In this document: piece after piece, positions 15,967 to 23,764 of the stretch
Position numbering within the stretch: the stretch's first letter is position 1
Layout of the letters: each line of letters starts with the position of its first letter
Origin: JANXUC01 sp964619065
GTDB lineage: Bacteria; Acidobacteriota; Terriglobia; Terriglobales; Acidobacteriaceae
Assembly (NCBI GenBank): GCA_964619065.1
Contig: CAZUCC010000001.1
Span: 124,001 to 188,000, forward strand
Reading direction: 5' to 3'
Length of the DNA: 64,000 nucleotides
The notes under the pieces: model-generated
The model's database searches: none
What the model saw: only the letters and a program-made list of their open reading frames with translations
Told to the model about the DNA's origin: nothing
Position numbers and translations under genes: made by a program

Positions 15967-16947
15967 ATGCCAGTCCGCAAACCGAATTTAAGTCCGCCTT
16001 TTAACATCGTGCGCGTCGCCTACGCGGAATATTTGTGCACGGATCTTGCCCGCTCCAAGGCTTATTGGGTAGACGCGCTAGGCTTCCTGCTGAGCGAAGA
16101 TACGGGAGACGCGCTTTACCTGCGGGGCATTGAGGAACGGAACCACTATTCGGTCGTGTTACGAAAAGCGGATGCGCCGGGTGTCAGCGCTCTGGGCTTC
16201 AAAGTTTTCTCCGAAGAAGATCTCGACAAAGCTGCCGCGTATTGCGAAACGAAAGGCCTGGCTCACCGCTTTGTCACGAAACATGGCCAAGGACGCACCC
16301 TGTCGCTCACAGACCCGCTGGGGATGCCGCTGGAACTCGTTTTTCAAATGGAACAATCCGAATGCATGATCCGGAAATACGCGTGCCATCGTGGAGCTGG
16401 GATTCAACGCATCGACCACCTTAATTGTTTCACTCCGGACGCGCAGAAGTCGCACGACTTCTACAATGAGATTGGGTTCCGGACGACGGAATATACCGAA
16501 ACCGAAGATGCACAGGCGATTTGGGCCGTCTGGATGCATCGGAAAGGCAATGTGCACGACATTGCCTTCACCAACGGATATGGACCGCGACTTCATCACA
16601 TGGGGGTTTGGGTGTCGTCCGTGAATGATGTGATTCGCGCTTGCGATGTTTTGTCGACTTCAGGATGGCTGGCCAGCATGGAGCGCGGGCCGGGGCGGCA
16701 CGGCATTTCCAACGCCTTTTTCCTTTACCTGCGCGATCCCGATGGGCATCGCATCGAGCTATTTACCAGCGACTACTTGACGGTCGACCCCGACCTGGAG
16801 CCATTGCGCTGGGATCTTCGCGATCCTCAGCGCCAGACGCTTTGGGGCGCGCCCGCACCCAAGAGCTGGTTCGATGAAGGCTCGGTATTTTGCGGGCAGG
16901 CTGTACGCGAGCCTCTACTCAAGGCTCAGCCCATCGTTGCGCCTTGA
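15967..16947 (+). CDS. hpaD: 3,4-dihydroxyphenylacetate (homoprotocatechuate) 2,3-dioxygenase, type I extradiol
   Basis: A 326-residue vicinal-oxygen-chelate extradiol dioxygenase. The frame is open further upstream inside hpaE, but the ATG at 15967, directly after the hpaE stop, gives the expected N-terminus. Two VOC modules are present (about 15-130 and 145-285). Metal ligands are the His of IDHLNCFTP, the His pair in LHHMGVWV and the Glu of HRIELFTSDY; the active-site His appears in NVHDIAFTN. The tail TLWGAPAPKSWFDEGS is typical of homoprotocatechuate 2,3-dioxygenases from actinobacteria. It opens the ring next to the diol. Metal may be Fe or Mn. Confidence 0.9.
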   Translation: MPVRKPNLSPPFNIVRVAYAEYLCTDLARSKAYWVDALGFLLSEDTGDALYLRGIEERNHYSVVLRKADAPGVSALGFKVFSEEDLDKAAAYCETKGLAHRFVTKHGQGRTLSLTDPLGMPLELVFQMEQSECMIRKYACHRGAGIQRIDHLNCFTPDAQKSHDFYNEIGFRTTEYTETEDAQAIWAVWMHRKGNVHDIAFTNGYGPRLHHMGVWVSSVNDVIRACDVLSTSGWLASMERGPGRHGISNAFFLYLRDPDGHRIELFTSDYLTVDPDLEPLRWDLRDPQRQTLWGAPAPKSWFDEGSVFCGQAVREPLLKAQPIVAP

Positions 16948-16951
16948 ACTT

Positions 16952-18181
16952 ATGAGCGCAGAAGCGATTGCCGCCACTCCGGTTCCTTCCCCCCTCACGT
17001 CCCGCAACACGCTGTTTCTGGTATTGCTGCTTGGGGCGTTATCCGGCCTCGGGCCCCTGGCGATCGACATGTATCTACCGGGGTTCTCCGCGATCGCGAG
17101 AGAGTTCGCAACCTCGCCGGCCATTGTCGAGAGAACCTTGGCTGTTTATTTCGCCGGCCTTGCCTTTGGACAGCTCTTTTATGGACCAGCGACGGATCGA
17201 TTTGGACGCAAGCGGCCCCTTTATGTGGGACTGATTGCGTTTATCCTGGCCTCCCTGGGCTGTGCATATACCCGGAATGTGCACGCGCTGATTCTGTTGC
17301 GCTTTATCCAGGCTTGCGGCGGGTGCGCAGAAATGGTGGTGGCGCGCGCTGTGGTGCGCGACTACTTTGAAGAGCGGGAGGCTATTCGGATCTTCTCTTT
17401 CTTGATGCTGGTGCTGGGAATTGCTCCGATCGTCGCTCCACTGCTCGGGGGCTGGATGTTGGTTCATTTCGGCTGGCGTTCGATTTTCCTGTTTCTCGCT
17501 GCTTTCGCGGGCGTGTGTCTGTTCAACGTCACTTTTTTTCTACGGGAAAGCCTTCCCGCAGCGAGACGGCGGAGAGTGCAACTCTGGGCCACCCTTCAAA
17601 CATACGTGGAACTGTTGGGATTCCCTGGCTTCCTGGGGTACTCGCTTTCCGGCGGGCTGGTCCTGGCTGGCATGTTCGCTTACATCGCAGGATCACCTTT
17701 TGTTTTTATGGAGCTTTTCCATGTGCCTCCGGAACGTTACGGACTGTTCTTTGGCGCAAACGCCATTGGATTGATGGCTTCGGCTCAGGTGAACGGCCGG
17801 TTAGTGCGGCGGATCAATCCTCGCAGAATTCTGCGGATCGCTCTCATCGTTGCGGCGGTGTCCGGTATTGTTCTGTTGATCTCCGCCAAAACACATGTGG
17901 GCGGCTTCGAGGGAATCCTTGTCCCTTTGTTTGTTTTTTTGTGCTCGTGTGGCTTTGCCTTGCCCACATCCACCGCCTTGACCATGACGCCGCACCGGAA
18001 GATTGCCGGTAGCGCCTCCGCCTTGCTGGGATGCCTGCAGTTCCTGGTCAGTGGAGTTGCCGGATTATCGGTCAGTGCGCTGCACAACAACACGGCAGTG
18101 CCTATGGGACTGGTTATGGGGGCTTGCGGGTTGCTGGCACTCGGGATGAATGTGTTTCTTGTGCCCGCCCAGCCCCGCTAG
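16952..18181 (+). CDS. MFS transporter, Bcr/CflA (drug:H+ antiporter) family
   Basis: A membrane transporter of about 409 residues with 12 predicted helices. The start at ATG 16952 (MSAEAIAATPV), 4 bp after the dioxygenase stop, is preferred over an in-frame ATG at 16874 that lies inside hpaD. The segments LGPLAIDMYLPGF and FGQLFYGPATDRFGRKRPLY are hallmarks of the Bcr/CflA group. As third gene of the hpaE operon it could export toxic catechols or import substrate (inference). Its last 4 bp overlap the convergent gene for the outer-membrane barrel protein. Confidence 0.87.
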   Translation: MSAEAIAATPVPSPLTSRNTLFLVLLLGALSGLGPLAIDMYLPGFSAIAREFATSPAIVERTLAVYFAGLAFGQLFYGPATDRFGRKRPLYVGLIAFILASLGCAYTRNVHALILLRFIQACGGCAEMVVARAVVRDYFEEREAIRIFSFLMLVLGIAPIVAPLLGGWMLVHFGWRSIFLFLAAFAGVCLFNVTFFLRESLPAARRRRVQLWATLQTYVELLGFPGFLGYSLSGGLVLAGMFAYIAGSPFVFMELFHVPPERYGLFFGANAIGLMASAQVNGRLVRRINPRRILRIALIVAAVSGIVLLISAKTHVGGFEGILVPLFVFLCSCGFALPTSTALTMTPHRKIAGSASALLGCLQFLVSGVAGLSVSALHNNTAVPMGLVMGACGLLALGMNVFLVPAQPR

Positions 18182-19005
18182 GACTTTGACTTGTGGCCCC
18201 AGGTGAAACGCCGGCCTACGATGCACTTGACGATCAAATGGTCGGTGGCGCTAGTTGCGCCGACACCCACCCCGAAGTTGAACTCCCAGTTTGGTGAAAC
18301 GTTGAGGTCGATGGAAGGAAAGAACTGCTGTTGCTGGTCTCGCAAGGGATCGAAACCCGTTACCGGACCCAGCGCGCCGTAGTACTCCAAGCCTCCAGCA
18401 ATCTTTTTCGTGAAGTCGAAGCTGACTTTGGCATTGGGCGAAAAGCCCCAGCCCTGATTTTCACTTGCGCCATGGAAGGAACGGTCAAACGTCGGATTGA
18501 ACGAGAGATACCAGCGGCCCACCTTCTTGTCGATGATGGGACGGATTTCCCACGTCCAGGTATCGGTGGAAAAGCTTCGTTGCTGGTAGCCGATCTCCTG
18601 GGAGAGACTTAAACCGACTGGCCAGTGCCAAGATTCTGGAATAGCAATGCGCGGGCGAATGTGATCACCCACCCACATCCAGCCGCCGTCGGGCTGAATG
18701 GTGGAGAAGACATAGAAGCCGGTCTCGAACCACTCGGTGAAGCCATGGGTGATCTCCAGGGTTTCATGCACGGCGTGATTTGTCGGAAGGACTCCGTCGA
18801 CGACCGCCTTCGTGCCCTTGACGGTGAAGTTGCTGTGCAGCTCCACCATCGTGCTGCCTGGAGCCACAAGGTCGGAGCCGTAGACTTGGATTTCGGTGTT
18901 GTCCTGTGCGAAGGCTGGAGTTACGCAGAGAATTAGGAGCACAGCGAGAGCGCCTCCCTGCTTCGATCTTACCGCCGCAGAGACGGATTCTGGAGATCGT
19001 TTCAT
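18178..19005 (-). CDS. Outer-membrane beta-barrel protein of unknown function
   Basis: A 275-residue secreted protein with a signal peptide (hydrophobic run near residues 19-31, cleavage after AFA). The mature part is rich in alternating aromatic and polar residues (WHWPVGLSLSQEIGYQQ, WEIRPIIDKKVGRWYLSFNPTF) typical of antiparallel barrel strands, and the protein ends with a strand and basic tail. I do not recognise a named family; similar proteins accompany phenol or aromatic degradation genes and may be porins. It is the last gene of the pca operon, 23 bp after the metallo-hydrolase gene. Confidence 0.75.
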   Translation of the reverse strand: MKRSPESVSAAVRSKQGGALAVLLILCVTPAFAQDNTEIQVYGSDLVAPGSTMVELHSNFTVKGTKAVVDGVLPTNHAVHETLEITHGFTEWFETGFYVFSTIQPDGGWMWVGDHIRPRIAIPESWHWPVGLSLSQEIGYQQRSFSTDTWTWEIRPIIDKKVGRWYLSFNPTFDRSFHGASENQGWGFSPNAKVSFDFTKKIAGGLEYYGALGPVTGFDPLRDQQQQFFPSIDLNVSPNWEFNFGVGVGATSATDHLIVKCIVGRRFTWGHKSKS

Positions 19006-19028
19006 CGAAGCACTCCGCCGATACTTGG

Positions 19029-19757
19029 CTATTTGGGGTACCAGTCGAGTAAGCGGACTTCAATCCCGGTGCCTTCCAGCCCTTTTTGAAATACGGAAAG
19101 ATCGGAGCCGCGGTAGTGGTACGGAATCACGATCTTCGGATGAAACGCTTTGACGGCTTCAGCAGCTTCGTCCGGAGGCATGGTATAGGGCAGATTCATA
19201 CACACGAAGGCTACGTCGATATTTTTCAGGGCGCGCATTTCGGGAACGCCTTCGGTGTCCCCGGAGAAATAGAAGCGAACACCTCCGTAGGTTAGTACGT
19301 AGCCGTTGCCGCGTCCCTTATCGTGGAAGAGTTTGCCCGGGGCCGGACCGCGCTTCAGGTTGTATGCGGGAACTGCTTCAATGGTCCAACCCTGCCACGT
19401 TTTGGATTCACCATTGGCAATCGGTTTGGCAGTGGTGACGGTTTTCGCGACCGCCGGCGAAGAGAAGATCTCCGTACCGGGTTTGCGCAACGCAGCGATT
19501 GAAGGAGGATCCATGTGATCCCCGTGGATGTCCGTGATCAGAATGAGGTCTGCCTTAGCGTAGGCGCCGAATTTCACCGGGTCGGCCGGATCCAGATAAA
19601 TGGACTTCCCTCCCGCTTCGATCAGGGTGCTGGCATGATTCAGCGGAGTGATCTTGACCGGCCCCGCCATTGTGGGGAATGTTTGGACAGCGGTCGCGGA
19701 GTGAGCCAGTGACGACATCACAAAGATGGAGCAAGCAAGAGTCAGAATCAATTTCAT
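19029..19757 (-). CDS. Periplasmic metallo-beta-lactamase-fold hydrolase
   Basis: A 242-residue protein with a signal peptide (MKLILTLACSIFVM..AHSATA) and an MBL fold resembling UlaG-like hydrolases. Visible metal-binding segments are LNHASTLIEAGGKSIYLDP, the key TDIHGDHMDPPSI (HxxHxDH variant reading DIHGDHMD), and FYFSGDTEGVPEM; the last His is in VIPYHYRGSD. The first His of the canonical HxHxDH motif is replaced by Asp, which may change metal occupancy. The gene lies 12 bp downstream of the pcaD-pcaC fusion. Its substrate is unknown; lactone hydrolysis would fit the context. Confidence 0.8.
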   Translation of the reverse strand: MKLILTLACSIFVMSSLAHSATAVQTFPTMAGPVKITPLNHASTLIEAGGKSIYLDPADPVKFGAYAKADLILITDIHGDHMDPPSIAALRKPGTEIFSSPAVAKTVTTAKPIANGESKTWQGWTIEAVPAYNLKRGPAPGKLFHDKGRGNGYVLTYGGVRFYFSGDTEGVPEMRALKNIDVAFVCMNLPYTMPPDEAAEAVKAFHPKIVIPYHYRGSDLSVFQKGLEGTGIEVRLLDWYPK

Positions 19758-19769
19758 ATTGGCCTCATG

Positions 19770-20942
19770 TCAACTTTCATGGTTTTGATTCCCGGTTTGT
19801 TCGTTCACAATGTGGAAACCGGTATTAGCGGCAGGTACACCAGCATAGATGGCGGCCTGAAGGAGTACCTCCTTGAGATCGCATGGTTCTAACTCATGCG
19901 CCAAGCCAGTGCGCACGTGCAGCGTGAATTCCTCCCAACGGCCCAGGGCGGCAGTCATGGCCAGAACCAGAAGTCGTCGAGTTCGCCGGCTTAGACCGGG
20001 CCGCGTCCAAATCGTTCCCCATGCGTAGCGAGTAATCAGGTTCTGAAATTCGCGGGTGAAGTCCGTCGTGGCGGCGACGGCCGCGTCGACGTGAGCATCC
20101 CCCAGAACCGCGCGCCGCACCGCGAATCCAGCTTGCAGAGGATCGGCGGCGGCTTCTTGTTGCGGTTGCAGGAATTCGAGGAGTGCCGACGTGAACGATC
20201 GTGGGCGTTCCAAATTGGATAGATGAGCAGCCGGAAGCCGGACCGTGCGAGCGCCAGGGATTTCTCTGGCCAGGATTTCGCCATGGCCGGACCACGGAGT
20301 GGAGACATCGCGGTCGCCGGTGATGACCAGAGTTGGCGCCTGAATTTTGCGCAGAGTCGCGGCGTTGTTGAAATCACGGAGCGCGGCACAGCATCCGGCA
20401 TATCCGATGCGGTCGATGCCCAGGAGTATGGCGCGGACGGATGCGGCCTCAGGAGTGCCCTGCGCGATGGTTTCGGGCGAAAAGAAGCGGGACATCGCCA
20501 CTTCAACAATGGCTATGGTTCCTCCTTCCAGCACCGTAGCCCTACGCGTCTCCCAGTTGGCGGGCGGACCAAACTGGGGTGATGTATTCGCCAGAATGAG
20601 ATTGGTGAGGCGTTCGGATGCGTTGGAGCCGAGCCATTGGCCTATGGCGCCACCTAACGAGATGCCGCAGAAAGCGAATTTCGTTATACCCAGCGAATTT
20701 GTGAGACCTAGAACATCCTGTCCGAGCTGCTCAATCGAATATTCACCCGGCGGCGCGTCGGAAGCGCCATGACCGCGAATGTCATAACGCAGGATGCGGA
20801 AGTAAGGAAGCAGATCCGGTACCTGAGGATCCCACATTCCGTGGTCCGTTCCAATCGAGTGGGAGAGCACGAGGACAGGAAGCCCTTCGTTCCCCTCGGA
20901 ACGATAGAACAGGCGCGAATTGCCAACCTTGGCGAAGGGCAA
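19770..20942 (-). CDS. pcaL: Fused 3-oxoadipate enol-lactonase / 4-carboxymuconolactone decarboxylase (PcaD-PcaC, PcaL type)
   Basis: A 390-residue bifunctional enzyme of the protocatechuate branch. The N-terminal alpha/beta hydrolase (about 1-255) has the nucleophile motif GISLGG and a His in PAAHLSNLERP. The C-terminal CMD domain (about 270-385) carries HVRTGLAHELEPCDLKEVLLQ and AAIYAGVPAANTGF. The start is taken as TTG 20942: AGGAG is 7 bases upstream, it is 4 bp after the pcaB stop, and the protein then begins PFAKVGNSRLFYRSEG as expected. An ATG at 21065 would lie inside pcaB. The enzyme converts carboxymuconolactone to 3-oxoadipate. Confidence 0.9.
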   Translation of the reverse strand: MPFAKVGNSRLFYRSEGNEGLPVLVLSHSIGTDHGMWDPQVPDLLPYFRILRYDIRGHGASDAPPGEYSIEQLGQDVLGLTNSLGITKFAFCGISLGGAIGQWLGSNASERLTNLILANTSPQFGPPANWETRRATVLEGGTIAIVEVAMSRFFSPETIAQGTPEAASVRAILLGIDRIGYAGCCAALRDFNNAATLRKIQAPTLVITGDRDVSTPWSGHGEILAREIPGARTVRLPAAHLSNLERPRSFTSALLEFLQPQQEAAADPLQAGFAVRRAVLGDAHVDAAVAATTDFTREFQNLITRYAWGTIWTRPGLSRRTRRLLVLAMTAALGRWEEFTLHVRTGLAHELEPCDLKEVLLQAAIYAGVPAANTGFHIVNEQTGNQNHES

Positions 20943-20946
20943 GGAT

Positions 20947-22326
20947 CTACTCCTTTTCTCTCTCGGGTTGTCTACCGGACTTGTTTTGTATTCCACCCGC
21001 GAGCAAGCGCTTCCGCAAGGTATCTGCCACACCGAGATATTGTTCCGGAGCGTCCAGTTCCGCAAGCGCTTTCGGGTCGAGGTGAGACTTGACCTCGGGC
21101 AACTCCGCCAGGACTTCGGTCAACCGACGTCCCTGCGCGGCGCTTTGACGGGTTGCTTCTTCGAGGACACGATGCGCAACGTCGCGACCGAGAGCTTTTC
21201 CCAGCAGGATCATGCCGCGCTCGGCAAAGATGACACCGCGAGTTGCTTCGATGTTCGCGCGCATCTTTTCCTTGTCGACGGTGAGGCCTTCCGCAACTTC
21301 GGCCATCGAAGCCACAGCTAATCCGGCGGACTGCACCAGGGCACTTACGGTAGGCCACTCCGCCTGCCAGCCACCCACGCCGCGTTCGTGTTCCTGCACC
21401 ATTCCCGACAAAAAGCTTGCCACCAGGCCAGGAGTGCGATTGGCAGCGGCGAGAGTGACGGAACAGCCGATAGGATTGCGTTTGTGGGGCATGGTTGAAG
21501 AACCTCCACGACCTTGCCCACCCGGCTCGGCGGCTTCACCGACTTCATTTTGCATCAGCAGACTGATATCGCGGGCCATTTTGCCCAGCGTTCCCGTCAG
21601 GACACCACACGCACAAACCAGAACAGAGAGCCGGTCCCGATGCGTGTGCCAGGGCGCCGCTGGACAAACGAGGCCGAGTTCGTCGCCGAGAGCCTGAGCC
21701 ACGGCAAGGCCCTGATTCCCCAGCGCGGCGAGTGTGCCAGTAGCGCCTCCAAACTGAAGGATCAATGCGTCGGCAAAACTGGCGTCGAGATGAGCATGGC
21801 TCCGGCGAATCGCGGCAAGCCAGCCTGCGGCTTTCAGGCCGAAGGTTACCGGCGGAGCGGCCTGCATCAGTGTCCTCCCAAGCATGACCGTGGACTGGTG
21901 CTGGTCAGCGAGCCGCTCTAATGCTGTTTCCAGATTCGCGAGATCCAAGTGAAGGATGGGCTGTGCTTGTTTCAGGAGGAGAACCAATGCAGTATCTGCA
22001 ACGTCCTGGCTGGTCGCGCCCCAGTGGACATATCCAGCCGCTGCCGGATCGGCGGCGCGCACCCGTTCCGTGAGAGCCTTCACCAGAGGTATTCCCGGGG
22101 TCCCGGCGCGGAGAGTGGCCTGCGCGAGAGCAGCGGCGTCCAATGCACGCTCGTTGGCGACGGCAACGATGGAATCAGCTGCCGATTGTGGAAGGATGCC
22201 CAGGCGGGCTTCGGCGCGGGCCAGCGCGACTTCGAAATCCAACATGGCTCGGAGAACCGATTCGTCGGAAAAAATCTGAGCGAGCGGCGCGGTCGTCGCC
22301 AAGCTCTCGATCAGGCGCACCGCCAT
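20947..22326 (-). CDS. pcaB: 3-carboxy-cis,cis-muconate cycloisomerase
   Basis: A 459-residue member of the fumarase/aspartase superfamily. The signature GSSTMPHKRNPIGCS is present, together with GYVHWGATSQDVADTALVL near residue 95, which places it in the PcaB branch. It lactonises the product of protocatechuate 3,4-dioxygenase. It lies 69 bp downstream of pcaG and 4 bp upstream of the pcaD-pcaC fusion, in pathway order. Length is usual for the family. Confidence 0.93.
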   Translation of the reverse strand: MAVRLIESLATTAPLAQIFSDESVLRAMLDFEVALARAEARLGILPQSAADSIVAVANERALDAAALAQATLRAGTPGIPLVKALTERVRAADPAAAGYVHWGATSQDVADTALVLLLKQAQPILHLDLANLETALERLADQHQSTVMLGRTLMQAAPPVTFGLKAAGWLAAIRRSHAHLDASFADALILQFGGATGTLAALGNQGLAVAQALGDELGLVCPAAPWHTHRDRLSVLVCACGVLTGTLGKMARDISLLMQNEVGEAAEPGGQGRGGSSTMPHKRNPIGCSVTLAAANRTPGLVASFLSGMVQEHERGVGGWQAEWPTVSALVQSAGLAVASMAEVAEGLTVDKEKMRANIEATRGVIFAERGMILLGKALGRDVAHRVLEEATRQSAAQGRRLTEVLAELPEVKSHLDPKALAELDAPEQYLGVADTLRKRLLAGGIQNKSGRQPEREKE

Positions 22327-22395
22327 GCGTGCCTCCGCATGGAAGCCGGCGATAGCATGGAACCACCACGGCAGCCTTGTCTGGTCATCTGACTA

Positions 22396-22968
22396 TTAAA
22401 CATCAAAGAACACAGTTTCACGTTCGCCGCACAAATGAATGTCGAAAAGCCAACCATCTTGGCGTGCGGGATCCGGGTGGGCCATAAGCGTGGCGCGGCG
22501 ATCTTCGGACACCAGAGCGAGGATGGGATCGGTGACGTTGGCGGGATCTTCGGCAAAATAAATTCTCGTAGGCAGGCGCTTCAGCAGTCCGCGGCCCAGC
22601 ACCGAGACATTAATATGTGGGGCCTGCATGGCGCCGTTCGGGCCGGGCACTCGACCAGGTTTTATGGTCGTGAAGGAGCAGGACCCGTCGGCATTGGTGG
22701 GCATGCGTCCGTGGCCGCGGAAAAGGGGGTCCTGGACTCTTTCCGGCGCGTCTTCGGGATGGTGATATCTGCCATCGGCGTCGGCTTGCCACAATTCGAT
22801 CATGGCGTCGGGTAGAGGTACACCATCGCCGTCGAGTACGCGACAGGTGAGTGCCAGATGCTCGCCGGGGACACCTGCAGCGGCAATTTGGCTGAGGGAC
22901 CCGTTGTCGGTCAGCCCGATATGAAGATACGGGCCTACAGTTTGCGATGGAGTCAGAGTCAGGCTCAT
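22396..22968 (-). CDS. pcaG: Protocatechuate 3,4-dioxygenase alpha subunit
   Basis: A 190-residue intradiol dioxygenase subunit. It keeps the family outline (TPSQTVGPYLHIGL at the N-terminus, GRYHHPEDAPE, FTTIKPGRVPGPNG, QAPHINVSVLGRGL), but as usual for alpha subunits the Tyr and His iron ligands of the beta chain are not all conserved. Its ATG overlaps the pcaH stop by 4 bp, so the two subunits are translationally coupled in the order beta-alpha. The holoenzyme opens protocatechuate between the hydroxyl groups. Confidence 0.93.
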   Translation of the reverse strand: MSLTLTPSQTVGPYLHIGLTDNGSLSQIAAAGVPGEHLALTCRVLDGDGVPLPDAMIELWQADADGRYHHPEDAPERVQDPLFRGHGRMPTNADGSCSFTTIKPGRVPGPNGAMQAPHINVSVLGRGLLKRLPTRIYFAEDPANVTDPILALVSEDRRATLMAHPDPARQDGWLFDIHLCGERETVFFDV

Positions 22969-23726
22969 CGTTCATTTCCTCTGGGTCGCTCCATAGGCGT
23001 GGCTTCGCGGCCTCTCAGTATGATGTCGAAACGATACCCTAGCGCCCACTCGGGTTGGGTCGTTTCCAGGTCGAACTGTGAGATTAGACGCTGGCGGGAT
23101 TTTTCGTCGGGAATCGACTGCAAAATCGGATCGTAGGCAAAAAGCGGATCGCCCGGGAAGTACATCTGGCCGATCAGGCGGGTGGCGAATGCCGGTCCGA
23201 AGAGCGAGAAATGAATGTGGGCGGGACGCCAGGCGTTCTCGTGATTGCGCCAGGGGTAGGCACCGGGTTTGATCGTTACGAAACGGTAGGCGCCATGCTC
23301 GTTTGTCAGGGTACGGCCAGCGCCGGAGAAATTGGGATCGAGGGGGGCGGCGTGGTCATCCACGACATGACGATAGCGGCCAGCGGCATTGGCCTGCCAG
23401 ATCTCGATCAGACTATGGGATACGGGCCGGCCGTCACCGTCTAGAACGCGGCCGGTGACGATGATGCGCTCACCGAGTGGATCGCCGGAATGCTGGCGGG
23501 TCAGGTCGTTGTCGGTTTCCGCGATTTTCTCGTGGCCGAAGACCGGACCCGTTACTTCGGACAGCGTGTGGGGCAGGAGGACGAGGGGGCGGGCCGGGGC
23601 GCGGCGTTTGGTGGCGCGGTAGCCTTCATAGGCTGAGTCCGGTTGTGTTCCGGGAGTGGGACGGTGGTACGGCACTACTGGGGAAGGCGCTTTTTTGTGG
23701 AAAGGCGGGTTCGTCGTAGCTGACAT
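22965..23726 (-). CDS. pcaH: Protocatechuate 3,4-dioxygenase beta subunit
   Basis: A 253-residue catalytic subunit. The non-heme Fe(III) ligands are visible: Tyr in AAGRYRHVVDD, Tyr in KPGAYPWRNHENAW and two His in RPAHIHFSLFGPAF. The N-terminus has the typical YRATKRRAPARPLVLLP segment that precedes the intradiol core. The gene lies only 38 bp after the upstream heme/propeller gene on the same strand, with no terminator between, so the pca genes appear to be transcribed with the periplasmic module. Confidence 0.94.
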   Translation of the reverse strand: MSATTNPPFHKKAPSPVVPYHRPTPGTQPDSAYEGYRATKRRAPARPLVLLPHTLSEVTGPVFGHEKIAETDNDLTRQHSGDPLGERIIVTGRVLDGDGRPVSHSLIEIWQANAAGRYRHVVDDHAAPLDPNFSGAGRTLTNEHGAYRFVTIKPGAYPWRNHENAWRPAHIHFSLFGPAFATRLIGQMYFPGDPLFAYDPILQSIPDEKSRQRLISQFDLETTQPEWALGYRFDIILRGREATPMERPRGNER

Positions 23727-23764
23727 AGTGTTTTCCTTGGGCGATCACTCTCCACAAATTCAAT

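Noticed and set aside
14856..16007. 383-codon minus-strand frame opposite the hpaE-like gene
   Set aside because: Antisense of a clearly recognised aldehyde dehydrogenase; composition is His/Arg-rich as expected for a shadow frame.
20940..21065. ATG 21065 as start of the pcaD-pcaC fusion
   Set aside because: It lies inside pcaB, gives 41 unrelated residues and has no ribosome binding site, unlike TTG 20942.
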